Positions 1 to 7,245 of a DNA stretch of 13,779 bases are shown piece by piece. The position numbers were made by a program, and so were the translations under genes. The first letter of the stretch is position 1. Each line of letters starts with the position of its first letter. The stretch is from an uncultured Lachnoanaerobaculum sp. (GTDB taxonomy: Bacteria > Bacillota > Clostridia > Lachnospirales > Lachnospiraceae), in the NCBI GenBank assembly GCA_916720285.1, contig CAKAQP010000042.1:1-13779 (forward strand). The letters are read 5' to 3'. The notes beneath the pieces were generated by a model. It was not told where the DNA came from. It worked only from the letters and a program-made list of their open reading frames with translations, and did no database searches.

Positions 1-51
1 TCGCATGAACGAATGGTCCTATTTCTTTTAGGGACTTATTTCACAGCCCCT
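1..51. repeat. Imperfect hairpin at the left edge: possible IS end or terminator
   Basis: Bases 30-36 and 45-51 form a 7-bp stem (minus strand AGGGGCU/AGUCCCU, one G-U pair) around an 8-nt loop, 15 nt beyond the sufU stop. On the minus strand no U-tract follows, so it is a poor terminator for suf. On the plus strand the stem has one A-C mismatch but is followed by TTTATTTATTT, so it could end a convergent gene lying left of the window. The pattern GGGACT...CAGCCCC at 31-50 also resembles terminal inverted repeats of some insertion sequences (IS1182-like, from memory). In that case the element would extend left and only its tip is visible. The sequence does not decide between these readings. 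Confidence 0.3.
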
Positions 52-66
52 TTATTTATTTACCTA

Positions 67-492
67 TTATTTCAACAACTCTTCCATAGTATGCCAGCCA
101 AGTACCGCACATTTTACTCTTGCAGGCATATGTGAAATATCTCTGAGGGCTCCGGCCTCATCAAGTTCTTCTATCTCTTCTTCAGTTGCCTCTCCCTTTA
201 TCATACGGAAGAACATATCTGAGAGTCTGATAGCTTCATCCTTTTCAAGACCTATTACCATATCAAGCATTATATCCGCTGAGGCCTGTGATATGGCACA
301 TCCGTCTCCTACGAAAGCACCGTCTTCTATGATGCCCGAATCATCAACCTTAAGCTTTAAAGTTATATGATCACCACAGCTTGGATTGACACCGTCCAGT
401 ATTAGATTGGCACCGGGAAGATCATGTTTATGATAAGGTCTTAAATTATGCTCTGTCAGAATTTCATTATAAAAGGCTCTGTTCTCACTCAT
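67..492 (-). CDS. sufU: SufU Fe-S cluster assembly sulfurtransferase
   Basis: SufU is the zinc-dependent partner of SufS: it accepts persulfide sulfur from the desulfurase and passes it to the SufBCD scaffold in the cytosol. The 141-residue length is typical of the family. The zinc ligands known from Bacillus SufU are all present: Cys39 and Asp41 (PSCGD), Cys65 (GDGCAIS) and Cys128 (RVKCAVLGW). The segment between about residues 80 and 115 is the insertion that separates SufU from IscU. The ATG overlaps the end of sufS by 8 nt, and a GGAG lies about 10 nt upstream inside sufS, so translation is probably coupled. It is the last gene of the suf operon; the stop is TAA at 67-69. No key residue is missing. 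The only reasonable alternative name is an IscU-like scaffold, which the insertion and the SufS pairing argue against. Confidence 0.95.
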   Translation of the reverse strand: MSENRAFYNEILTEHNLRPYHKHDLPGANLILDGVNPSCGDHITLKLKVDDSGIIEDGAFVGDGCAISQASADIMLDMVIGLEKDEAIRLSDMFFRMIKGEATEEEIEELDEAGALRDISHMPARVKCAVLGWHTMEELLK

Positions 493-1702
493 CGTATCCC
501 ATCTCCTTTCTTATCTCTAAAAGAGCAGCTGAGAGTGCATCTATCTCTTCCTTTGTGTTATAGAAAGAAAGACTTGCTCTTGTGGTTGAACTTATTTTTA
601 AATGTTGTAAAAGCGGCTGTGCACAGTGATGTCCGGCTCTTACCGCAATACCCTTTGAATCAAGTATCGTTGATACATCATGCGGATGTACTCCATCCAG
701 TATAAAGTTAATTATACCGCTATGCTTAGCAGGATCTTTTGAACCAAGTATTCTTATATACTTATTCTTTGAAAGAACCTCCATAGCATACTCACTAAGT
801 TCTCTTTCGATACTCTCTATCTTCTCATATCCTATGCTCTCTATATAATCGATAGCTGCCGCGAGTCCAACTGCACCCTCCGCATTTACAGTACCCGCTT
901 CAAATTTATGAGGTAGTGGCGCAAATGTGGCTTTTTCTTTGGTAACATACTCTATCATCTCTCCACCGCTAAGGAACGGAGGCATGGCATCAAGTAATGC
1001 CTTCTTACCATAGAGTACACCGATACCCATTGGTCCACATAACTTGTGACCTGAGAATGCAAAGAAGTCCGCATCCAATTCTCTTACATCTATTTTCTTA
1101 TGAGGTATGCTCTGTGCACCGTCAACAACTACTACAGCACCCACACTATGAGCTTTTTCAATGATATACTCTATAGGTGTAGGTATTCCAAGTACATTTG
1201 ATATCTGTGTACAAGCTACCAGCTTTGTATTTTCATTTATTTTAGAGTCTATCTCAGCCTTTGTAATCTCACCGTCTTCCTCACAATCAAGGAATACCAG
1301 CTTGGCTCCTGTAGCCCTTGCCACCATCTGCCATGGAAGCATATTTGAATGATGTTCAAGTATACTTACAACTATCTCATCACCGGCCTTTATATTGTTC
1401 AATCCGTAGCTGTATGCCACAAGGTTTAAACTCTCTGATGCATTTCTTGTAAAGATTATCTCTTCACTTCCGGCTGCATTTATAAACTTAGCCACTTTGC
1501 TTCTGGCATTCTCATAGTCCTGCGTAGCTTCAACACTGAGTTTATATACTCCTCTTAAAGGGTTGGCATTGTGATGCTTATAAAAATCATTCATCGCATC
1601 CAGTACTGCCTGTGGTCTCTGTGATGTAGCCGCATTGTCCATGTAAATAACATCGTCGGATGCTAAAAGCGGAAAATCATTTCTGTATATACTCTTACTC
1701 AT
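485..1702 (-). CDS. sufS: SufS cysteine desulfurase (group II)
   Basis: This PLP enzyme converts cysteine to alanine and a protein-bound persulfide, the sulfur source for Fe-S clusters. Numbered from the ATG at 1702 it has 405 residues. Visible motifs are EHHSN (His117/118, over the PLP ring), VDGAQS (Asp194), SGHK with the PLP Schiff-base Lys220, the catalytic Cys360 in RAGHHCAQP, and Arg375 in TTRASLSFYNT, which contacts the substrate carboxylate. The short loop around Cys360 is typical of SufS rather than NifS/IscS. An in-frame TTG at 1717 would add five residues, but the ATG at 1702 sits 8 nt after a GGAGG and yields the family N-terminus, so I chose it. The start overlaps sufD by 8 nt and the end overlaps sufU by 8 nt. 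The next gene, sufU, encodes its expected sulfur acceptor. Confidence 0.96.
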   Translation of the reverse strand: MSKSIYRNDFPLLASDDVIYMDNAATSQRPQAVLDAMNDFYKHHNANPLRGVYKLSVEATQDYENARSKVAKFINAAGSEEIIFTRNASESLNLVAYSYGLNNIKAGDEIVVSILEHHSNMLPWQMVARATGAKLVFLDCEEDGEITKAEIDSKINENTKLVACTQISNVLGIPTPIEYIIEKAHSVGAVVVVDGAQSIPHKKIDVRELDADFFAFSGHKLCGPMGIGVLYGKKALLDAMPPFLSGGEMIEYVTKEKATFAPLPHKFEAGTVNAEGAVGLAAAIDYIESIGYEKIESIERELSEYAMEVLSKNKYIRILGSKDPAKHSGIINFILDGVHPHDVSTILDSKGIAVRAGHHCAQPLLQHLKISSTTRASLSFYNTKEEIDALSAALLEIRKEMGYDE

Positions 1703-2750
1703 CTTCACTGCCTCCAAGATAAAGATTTACCTTTTCTTCAAGTTCGGCATTTTCAAGCTTCTTGCTGATAGCATCTATTCTGGCTCTTGCCACCATCTTT
1801 GTAACACTTTCCTTGTCCATACCTCTTGAAGTAAGGTAGAAAAGCATCTCCTCATCAAGGTTTCCTATGGAAGCGCCATGTGTTCCCACTACATCTTCCT
1901 CGGCACAGAGTATTACAGGTATACTCTGATTGTGGATATTCTGACCTAAAAGAAGTACATCCTCACTCTCTTCACCGGTTGCATCTTTTGCGCCTCTCTT
2001 AAAATCAATAGTACCTCTTAGAAGCTTCTTTGAATTGTCATTAAGTACTCCTGAGGCTATCATTTTGCAATTACTTGACTTTCCTATATGGTCTGCCACA
2101 TAGTTAAGATCTATCTGCTCCTCGGCCTTACCATAGTAGCCAAGATCTGATATAAACTCACTTCTCTTGCCTACCAGGCTTGCTCTTGCACCTGCAAATA
2201 TCTTCTCTCCACCCAGTAAGAGCTGTACAAGCTCAAATGAAGCGTCTTTTTCAACCTTTGCACCTATATCATTGAGTGAAATATCACTGTCTGACTGAAG
2301 TCCTACTTGATACAATTTTACCTTTGCATCTTTCTCTGCAAAAACGAATGTCTGTACCGCCAAAGCACCTGCATTCTCCTCATTTGAAGAGTAATCCATC
2401 CATACATTGACATCGCTGCCTTCAGCCGCATAGATATATACTCTTACTTTTGCAAGACTTTCCTTATCTCTGCATATATTTATATGACTGTTTGACTTTT
2501 CACCTGCAAGAGTATTTATAATAATATCTTCACTTTCAGAGTCACAAAGCTCTGTCATATTTGCTCCCATTCCTGTAGGAAGGGCCTTCATAGCTTCGAT
2601 AATGTCTTTTGAAAGTTCATTATTTGCATTTTCATTTAAAACTTTTATATTTGCACTGCCTGTTTCACTTGGTATAGAAACTGCAGTCTCATTCATCTTT
2701 AGCCATCTCCAGGTAAGAACCGGTATTCTGTTTAAAGTAATATCTCTCAT
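1695..2750 (-). CDS. sufD: SufD, Fe-S assembly scaffold subunit
   Basis: SufD pairs with SufB and the SufC ATPase in the SufBC2D scaffold that assembles Fe-S clusters. At 351 residues it is shorter than the roughly 420-residue E. coli protein, with the shortening in the N-terminal half. The start matches the family (LNRIPVLTWRWLK, residues 6-18), followed by a beta-helix core at about residues 75-290. The C-terminal SufB/SufD motif is at residues 286-308 and includes His291 in GTHGASIG, which aligns with the functionally important E. coli His360. The cysteine that often precedes this His by two positions is Gly289 here. The ATG shares one base with the sufB stop (TAATG), and an AAAGGAAG lies upstream. 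It is distinguished from the upstream sufB copy by its shorter length and the HGA motif. Confidence 0.93.
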   Translation of the reverse strand: MRDITLNRIPVLTWRWLKMNETAVSIPSETGSANIKVLNENANNELSKDIIEAMKALPTGMGANMTELCDSESEDIIINTLAGEKSNSHINICRDKESLAKVRVYIYAAEGSDVNVWMDYSSNEENAGALAVQTFVFAEKDAKVKLYQVGLQSDSDISLNDIGAKVEKDASFELVQLLLGGEKIFAGARASLVGKRSEFISDLGYYGKAEEQIDLNYVADHIGKSSNCKMIASGVLNDNSKKLLRGTIDFKRGAKDATGEESEDVLLLGQNIHNQSIPVILCAEEDVVGTHGASIGNLDEEMLFYLTSRGMDKESVTKMVARARIDAISKKLENAELEEKVNLYLGGSEDE

Positions 2751-4156
2751 TAACCAATACTTCCTTTCATCTCTAATTGAATGAGATTGTTCATCTCTAC
2801 CGCATACTCAAGCGGCAATTCTTTTGATACATTGTCGGCAAATCCGCTTACGATCATTGCCTTTGCATCCTCTTCACTGATACCTCTGTTCATCAGATAG
2901 AATACAGCATCATCACTGATTCTTCCGATTCTTGCCTCATGACCTACATCGGCATCCGCACATCGAATATCCATAGCAGGCACTGTATCCGAGCGTGATA
3001 TATCATCAAGCATCAAAGACTCACATGATACTGCAGCCTTTGCATTCTTTGCTTTTTCAGATACTACCACAGCATTTCTGAATGTAGATATACCGCCGCC
3101 CTTTGAAATCGACTTTGTATTTATAAATGAAGATGTATCAGGTGCCGCATGTACTACCTTTGAACCTGTATCAAGGTTTTGTCCTGCACCTGCGAATGTA
3201 ATTCCTGTGAATTCCATTCTTGCACCTCTACCCTTTAATATACTCATAGGATAAAGATATGATACATGTGAACCGAATGAACCTGAAACCCATTCAATTC
3301 TTCCGCCCTCTTCCACAACCGCTCTCTTTGTGTTGAGATTGTACATATTCTTTGACCAGTTCTCTATAGTCGAATATCTGAGTCTTGCATTCTTTCCTAC
3401 ATAAAGCTCCACACATCCTGCGTGAAGATTAGCCACATTATATTTTGGTGCAGAACATCCTTCAATAAAGTGAAGATCCGCACCCTCATCTACGATAATA
3501 AGTGTATGCTCAAACTGTCCTGCACCCTTTGCATTAAGTCTGAAATATGACTGCAATGGAATATCAAGATGAACACCCTTCGGTACATATACAAATGAAC
3601 CGCCTGACCATACCGCACCATGCAATGCAGCAAACTTGTGATCGTTCGGCTTTACAAGCTTCATGAAATGCTTCTGAATCATCTCAGCATACTCACCATG
3701 CATTGCACTCTCAAGATCTGTATATACAACACCCATCTGTGAAACTTCATCTCTTACATTGTGGTATACAAGCTCTGAATCATACTGTGCACCTACACCT
3801 GCCAAAGATTTTCTTTCAGCCTGTGGTATACCGAGTTTTTCAAAGGTATCCTTGATATCCTCAGGAACCTCTGACCACTTTGTCTTCATATGTGTATTAG
3901 GTCTTACATAAGTAACAATATTGTCGATATCAAGACCGTCTATAGACGGACCCCATGGCGGAACTTCCATCTGATTATATATTTGTAATGCCTGCAATCT
4001 GAAATTTTGCATCCATGCAGGATCGTTCTTTTCTTTTGAAATCTGAGACACTAACTCAGGTGTAAGACCTGCAGCTATCTTGAAGTTGTCCTTATCTTCA
4101 TTTCTGAAGTCATACATACTTCTGTTAATGTCTTCTACATATGTCTTTTCCTTCAT
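2750..4156 (-). CDS. sufB: SufB, Fe-S assembly scaffold subunit
   Basis: SufB is the main sulfur-accepting and cluster-building subunit of the cytosolic SufBC2D complex. The 468-residue length is normal. The N-terminal helical region contains the typical MEVPPWGP (63-70). The beta-helix core spans roughly 175-370 and includes a conserved GSKVVHAAPDTSS (331-343). Cys378 in SCES and Glu407 in GHEARIG align with E. coli Cys405 and Glu434 at a constant offset of 27; both are needed for cluster formation in E. coli. The C-terminal helical part (about 415-460) binds SufC. The ATG overlaps the sufC TAA by one base (TAATG), with AGGAG about 9 nt upstream. The gene follows sufC directly, unlike Bacillus subtilis, where sufB is last (sufCDSUB). 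All expected residues are intact. Confidence 0.97.
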   Translation of the reverse strand: MKEKTYVEDINRSMYDFRNEDKDNFKIAAGLTPELVSQISKEKNDPAWMQNFRLQALQIYNQMEVPPWGPSIDGLDIDNIVTYVRPNTHMKTKWSEVPEDIKDTFEKLGIPQAERKSLAGVGAQYDSELVYHNVRDEVSQMGVVYTDLESAMHGEYAEMIQKHFMKLVKPNDHKFAALHGAVWSGGSFVYVPKGVHLDIPLQSYFRLNAKGAGQFEHTLIIVDEGADLHFIEGCSAPKYNVANLHAGCVELYVGKNARLRYSTIENWSKNMYNLNTKRAVVEEGGRIEWVSGSFGSHVSYLYPMSILKGRGARMEFTGITFAGAGQNLDTGSKVVHAAPDTSSFINTKSISKGGGISTFRNAVVVSEKAKNAKAAVSCESLMLDDISRSDTVPAMDIRCADADVGHEARIGRISDDAVFYLMNRGISEEDAKAMIVSGFADNVSKELPLEYAVEMNNLIQLEMKGSIG

Positions 4157-4914
4157 TATTTGCTCTCCTGAATATACTTTTCAAATCCATGCTCATTGAT
4201 TTCATCAACCAAAGAAGCATCTCCTGTCTTTATGATTTTTCCGTCTACCATAATATGTGTATAGTCAACCTTTAATGACTCAAGTATTCTTGTACTGTGA
4301 GTAATTATAAGGAGAGCACCGTCTTTTTTCTTCTGATATTCTTTGATACCGGCTGAAACTGTTCTTACAGCATCCACATCAAGTCCTGAATCTGTCTCAT
4401 CAAGTATTGCAAGCTTCGGTGAAAGCATAAGAAGCTGTAATATCTCAGCCTTTTTCTTCTCACCACCTGAAAATCCTACATTCAAGGCTCTGTTGGCATA
4501 CTCACTGTCCATATTTAAGACTTCCATATTCTTTGCAAGGTCTTTTTTAAACTGCATCATCTTTACTCTCTTGCCGCTTACAGACTCTACTGCATTTCTG
4601 ATAAAACTGCTGAGTGGAAGTCCCGGTACCTCAAGAGGATTCTGGAATGATAAGAACATTCCCGCCTTTGCACGCTTGTCTGCCGACTCATCAATTATAT
4701 TCTTACCGTCAAATATAATTTCTCCGCTGTTTGCAACATATCTGGGATTACCCATAAGAGCATATCCCAATGTTGACTTACCTGCTCCGTTCGGTCCCAT
4801 AAGTACATGTGTTTCGCCTTTTTTAATTTCTATATTTACTCCATGAAGAATTTCCTTTAAATTCTCATCATCTTCTATGGAAACTGTTAAATTATTTACA
4901 TTTAATAATGACAT
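4156..4914 (-). CDS. sufC: SufC, Fe-S assembly ABC ATPase
   Basis: SufC is a soluble ABC-type ATPase that drives conformational change of the SufB/SufD scaffold; it is not a transporter subunit. The 252 residues contain Walker A GPNGAGKST (40-48, Lys46), Q-loop Gln91, the family-specific signature FSGGEKKK (148-155), Walker B LAILDETDSGLD (168-179, Glu173) and the switch His206. The signature and the DETDSGLD wording are diagnostic of SufC. It is the first gene of the operon. The ATG lies 8 nt after a GGAAA-type ribosome binding site (GAAAGGAA), weaker than the AGGAGG sites elsewhere in the window. The leader of about 70 nt carries a dyad that may act as an operator. The stop overlaps the sufB start. 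Confidence 0.97.
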   Translation of the reverse strand: MSLLNVNNLTVSIEDDENLKEILHGVNIEIKKGETHVLMGPNGAGKSTLGYALMGNPRYVANSGEIIFDGKNIIDESADKRAKAGMFLSFQNPLEVPGLPLSSFIRNAVESVSGKRVKMMQFKKDLAKNMEVLNMDSEYANRALNVGFSGGEKKKAEILQLLMLSPKLAILDETDSGLDVDAVRTVSAGIKEYQKKKDGALLIITHSTRILESLKVDYTHIMVDGKIIKTGDASLVDEINEHGFEKYIQESK

Positions 4915-4957
4915 TGATTTTTCCTTTCACCTCTCCCTTGAGCTTAGGGGTAATCTA

Positions 4958-4981
4958 TAATAGAAAACCTGTATTCTATTA
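4958..4981. promoter_or_regulatory. Perfect 8-bp dyad at the suf transcription start
   Basis: TAATAGAA (4981-4974, minus strand) and TTCTATTA (4965-4958) form a perfect inverted repeat with an 8-nt spacer. With the predicted start near 4986 it spans about +6 to +29, a classical repressor position. It has no U-tract and the stem is AU-rich, so a DNA operator is more likely than an attenuator. It does not match the consensus Fur or PerR box as I know them. The binding protein is unknown. Confidence 0.4.
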
Positions 4982-5021
4982 ATTATATTGGAATTTTAAG
5001 GCTTAATTCCCAGTAAGTCAA
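4982..5021 (-). promoter_or_regulatory. Sigma-A-type promoter of the suf operon
   Basis: On the minus strand TTGACT (5021-5016) is followed after exactly 17 bp by TAAAAT (4998-4993). This is a good sigma-A promoter, with a predicted start of transcription near 4986 and a leader of about 70 nt before sufC. A perfect TATAAT at 4987-4982 lies slightly downstream but has no convincing -35 at 17 bp, so it is at best a secondary -10. The promoter begins right behind the gdhA terminator, which fits an independent suf transcript. The start site is inferred from spacing. Confidence 0.7.
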
Positions 5022-5031
5022 TAGGAATTAA
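4990..5031. promoter_or_regulatory. Three alternating GGAATT half-sites around the suf promoter
   Basis: GGAATT occurs at 4990-4995 and 5024-5029, with its inverse AATTCC at 5005-5010. The outer pair extends to a perfect 8-bp inverted repeat, TTAATTCC (5003-5010) and GGAATTAA (5024-5031), which brackets the -35 box. The third copy overlaps the -10 box. Such placement would let a bound protein block RNA polymerase. GGAATT is a recognised part of CymR-type Rrf2 boxes in Firmicutes, and Rrf2 proteins (CymR, IscR) commonly control cysteine and Fe-S genes. Assignment to an Rrf2 regulator is inference; no regulator gene is in the window. Confidence 0.45.
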
Positions 5032-5033
5032 AA

Positions 5034-5057
5034 AAAAGCCCTTAAAAAAGGGCTTTT
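5034..5057 (-). terminator. Rho-independent terminator of gdhA
   Basis: A 10-bp perfect stem, AAAAGCCCTT (5057-5048, minus strand) with AAGGGCTTTT (5043-5034), closes a 4-nt loop. On the minus strand the descending arm runs into eight consecutive T (5037-5030). It lies 34 nt past the gdhA stop and just before the suf promoter. The stem is symmetric, but the run of A on the other side also gives plus-strand transcripts a short T-run, so it could act in both directions. Confidence 0.9.
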
Positions 5058-5090
5058 AAATGCTTATGTATTTAATTTTGTACAATATTT

Positions 5091-6425
5091 TTATACAATT
5101 CCCTGTGAAATCATTGCGTTTGCAACCTTCTCAAATCCGGCAATATTCGCACCTGCCACATAGTTGCCTTCCTGACCGTATCTCTTAGCCGCATCGTCAA
5201 CCTTTGTAAAGATATCCTTCATGATGCCTTTAAGCTTCTCATCAACTTCCTCAAATGTCCATGAAAGTCTCATAGCGTTCTGGCTCTGCTCAAGACCTGA
5301 AACAGATACACCTCCTGCATTTGAAGCCTTACCCGGCATAAAGAGTACTCCATTATCCTGAAGATACTTTGTTGCCTCAAGAGTTGTAGGCATGTTTGCA
5401 CCCTCTGCCACTGCAAAGCAACCGTTAGCTACAAGTGCCTTCGCTCCGTCAAGGTCAAGCTCGTTTTGAGTAGCACATGGAAGGTAGATATCACATTTGA
5501 TATTCCAAATTCCCTTACCTTCTGTATACTTGGCAGAAGATACTCTGTTTGCATACTCTGATATTCTCTGTCTCTTAACTTCCTTGATATCCTTGACAAT
5601 ATCTACCTGTATACCGTTCTCATCATATACATAACCGTTTGAATCACAGAGTGCAACAACCTTTGCTCCAAGCTGCTGTGCCTTTTGTATTGCATAGATT
5701 GCAACGTTTCCTGAACCTGTAACTACAACTGTCTTTCCCTTAAGTTCCTTGTTGTTTGCCTTAAGCATCTCATCAAGAATGTATACAAGACCGTAGCCTG
5801 TAGCCTCTGTTCTTGCTAAAGAACCTCCGAAAGGAATTCCCTTTCCTGTAAGAACACCTTCAAACAATGTTGTAAGTCTCTTGTACTGACCGAAAAGGTA
5901 ACCGATCTCTCTACCGCCTACACCGATATCACCTGCCGGTACATCTGTGTCTTTTCCGATATGCTTATAAAGCTCGTTCATAAAGCTTTGGCAGAATGCC
6001 ATTACTTCTCTGTCTGATTTTCCCTTAGGATCAAAGTTTGAACCGCCTTTTCCTCCACCCATAGGAAGACCTGTAAGTGAGTTTTTAAGTACCTGCTCAA
6101 ATCCGAGGAATTTAAGTATTGACTGGTTTACTGTAGGATGGAAACGAAGTCCTCCCTTATAAGCACCTATTGCATTGTTGAACTGTACACGATATCCCTT
6201 GTTTACCTGTACATTTCCTTTGTCATCCACCCATGGAACTCTGAATGAAATAATTCTCTCAGGCTCTACAAGTCTCTCTAAGATACCGTTCTTTCTGTAA
6301 AGCTCCTCATTTGCATCAACAACAAGCTTTAATGACTCCAAAACTTCCTTAACAGCCTGATGAAACTCCGGCTCATTAGGGTTTGCAGCTACAACCTTCT
6401 CTAAAATCTCTTCTACGTATGACAT
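5091..6425 (-). CDS. gdhA: Glutamate dehydrogenase, probably NADP-specific
   Basis: This hexameric cytosolic enzyme interconverts 2-oxoglutarate plus ammonium and glutamate. The 444 residues are full length. Residues known from Clostridium symbiosum GDH are all present at an offset of one: Lys90 (YKGGLRF), Lys114 (VLKNS), catalytic Lys126 (PMGGGKGG), Asp166 (PAGDIGVG) and Ser381 (EQSQN). The dinucleotide-binding Rossmann segment has GSGNVA (237-242) followed by YAIQKA. This wording resembles the E. coli NADP enzyme (SGSGNVAxYAIxKA) more than the NAD-specific C. symbiosum one, hence the NADP call and an assimilatory role. The ATG is preceded by AGGAGG at a spacing of 8 nt. The gene is a single unit, with terminators on both sides. 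The coenzyme preference is inferred from sequence only. Confidence 0.95.
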   Translation of the reverse strand: MSYVEEILEKVVAANPNEPEFHQAVKEVLESLKLVVDANEELYRKNGILERLVEPERIISFRVPWVDDKGNVQVNKGYRVQFNNAIGAYKGGLRFHPTVNQSILKFLGFEQVLKNSLTGLPMGGGKGGSNFDPKGKSDREVMAFCQSFMNELYKHIGKDTDVPAGDIGVGGREIGYLFGQYKRLTTLFEGVLTGKGIPFGGSLARTEATGYGLVYILDEMLKANNKELKGKTVVVTGSGNVAIYAIQKAQQLGAKVVALCDSNGYVYDENGIQVDIVKDIKEVKRQRISEYANRVSSAKYTEGKGIWNIKCDIYLPCATQNELDLDGAKALVANGCFAVAEGANMPTTLEATKYLQDNGVLFMPGKASNAGGVSVSGLEQSQNAMRLSWTFEEVDEKLKGIMKDIFTKVDDAAKRYGQEGNYVAGANIAGFEKVANAMISQGIV

Positions 6426-6456
6426 AATTCTTACCTCCTAGGCTTTGTAGGTACTT

Positions 6457-6505
6457 TGAATACTCAAAATACTCTTGACGTTCAACTCTTAAATAAACGG
6501 TTGAA
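6457..6505 (-). promoter_or_regulatory. Possible gdhA promoter with TTGA/TCAA dyads
   Basis: TTGAAC (6485-6480, minus strand) and TATTCA (6462-6457) are 17 bp apart. The -35 is good but the -10 is weak, so an activator may be needed. The -35 overlaps one arm of an inverted repeat, TTCAAC (6481-6486) and GTTGAA (6500-6505), 13-nt spacer. A second small dyad, TTTGA (6455-6459) and TCAAA (6464-6468), overlaps the -10. Some promoter must exist between the terminator at 6523-6553 and the gdhA start; this is the best candidate I see. Confidence 0.3.
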
Positions 6506-6522
6506 TCATAAATATATAAAAA

Positions 6523-6553
6523 GGCAAAGACTCCCTATATAGGCGTCTTTGCC
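6523..6553 (-). terminator. Rho-independent terminator of the era-recO operon
   Basis: GGCAAAGAC and GTCTTTGCC (6553-6545 and 6531-6523, minus strand) form a perfect 9-bp stem. The 13-nt loop contains the 10-nt palindrome CCTATATAGG (6534-6543), which can extend the helix. On the minus strand the stem is followed by TTTTT (6522-6518) and more A/T. It lies 46 nt after the recO stop and closes the long right-hand operon before gdhA. Confidence 0.85.
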
Positions 6554-6599
6554 GAACACAAGTCATTTTAGCAGAATTTCTTTAAATGTCAAGAAAAAA

Positions 6600-7244
6600 T
6601 TATAAAATATCTTCCAGAATATCAAGAGAATGAAAATGTCTGTCTATATATTTTCTTATCATGATATCCATATATTTTTCTATCTCTGTAAGTGCCTCCT
6701 CTGTGATTACAAAGGTAAAAAGTTTCTCAGGCTTTGAATATATTATATATTCCCAGGTATATAAGGCGGTTTTATCCTTAAGTCCCGGAGTCAAATCATA
6801 CTCGCCGTTTATTGTCATAAGCTTAAGCTCGAAAATTCTTCTTACAAGCCTGTTAGGTATGGATTTTTTGGTTAAAGCCAGCAATGTATAATATATAAGC
6901 TTTAAGCTCTCTATATCCACCAAAGCTTCCTTTGTGTAATAATCAAGCATTTCAAGAAAATACGTGCCGTAGCAGGTACTCTCAATATCTGCACTTACCT
7001 CTTCAAAATAGTTGGCAATATCCGCATTGACTATATTATAAGAATCTCTGCCCTCATACAGCTTAAACTTTCCATATGCAAATATTCTGGCAAATCCCAT
7101 CATCTGATTGTTGATACGCCTTGCACCTTTTGCAAAAGCATATATTTTGCCTCTCTCTTTTGTAAAGATAGTCACACGCCTGTCAAAATCACCGATGGGC
7201 ATTGATTTTATAACAATGCCCGTCAATTCAACAAAATCTCTCAC
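6600..7244 (-). CDS. recO: RecO, DNA repair and recombination mediator
   Basis: RecO works with RecF and RecR to load RecA on single-stranded DNA and anneals complementary strands. The N-terminal OB fold is recognisable: TGIVIKSMPIGDFDRRVTIF (8-27), then KIYAFAKGARR (33-43). A helical C-terminal domain containing RRIFELKLM (135-143) follows. At 214 residues it is shorter than the usual 240-250. The stretch after FELKL normally holds a four-cysteine zinc finger, but here it contains no cysteine; the only cysteine in the protein is Cys91. The start is GTG at 7244, one base after the era stop. An overlapping ATG one frame away is followed immediately by a stop, so it cannot be used. AAAGG lies upstream, inside the end of era. 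Last gene of the operon. Confidence 0.9.
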   Translation of the reverse strand: MRDFVELTGIVIKSMPIGDFDRRVTIFTKERGKIYAFAKGARRINNQMMGFARIFAYGKFKLYEGRDSYNIVNADIANYFEEVSADIESTCYGTYFLEMLDYYTKEALVDIESLKLIYYTLLALTKKSIPNRLVRRIFELKLMTINGEYDLTPGLKDKTALYTWEYIIYSKPEKLFTFVITEEALTEIEKYMDIMIRKYIDRHFHSLDILEDIL

Positions 7245-7245
7245 A

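Noticed and set aside
4343..4846. A 167-codon open frame on the plus strand
   Set aside because: It lies wholly antisense to sufC, whose Walker A, signature and Walker B motifs are unambiguous. The plus-strand translation has no recognisable domain and no good ribosome binding site was seen.
4929..4950. CCC...GGG hairpin in the sufC leader, considered as a riboswitch or attenuator
   Set aside because: The stem is only about three solid G-C pairs plus G-U pairs, with no U-tract and no resemblance to a known riboswitch core.
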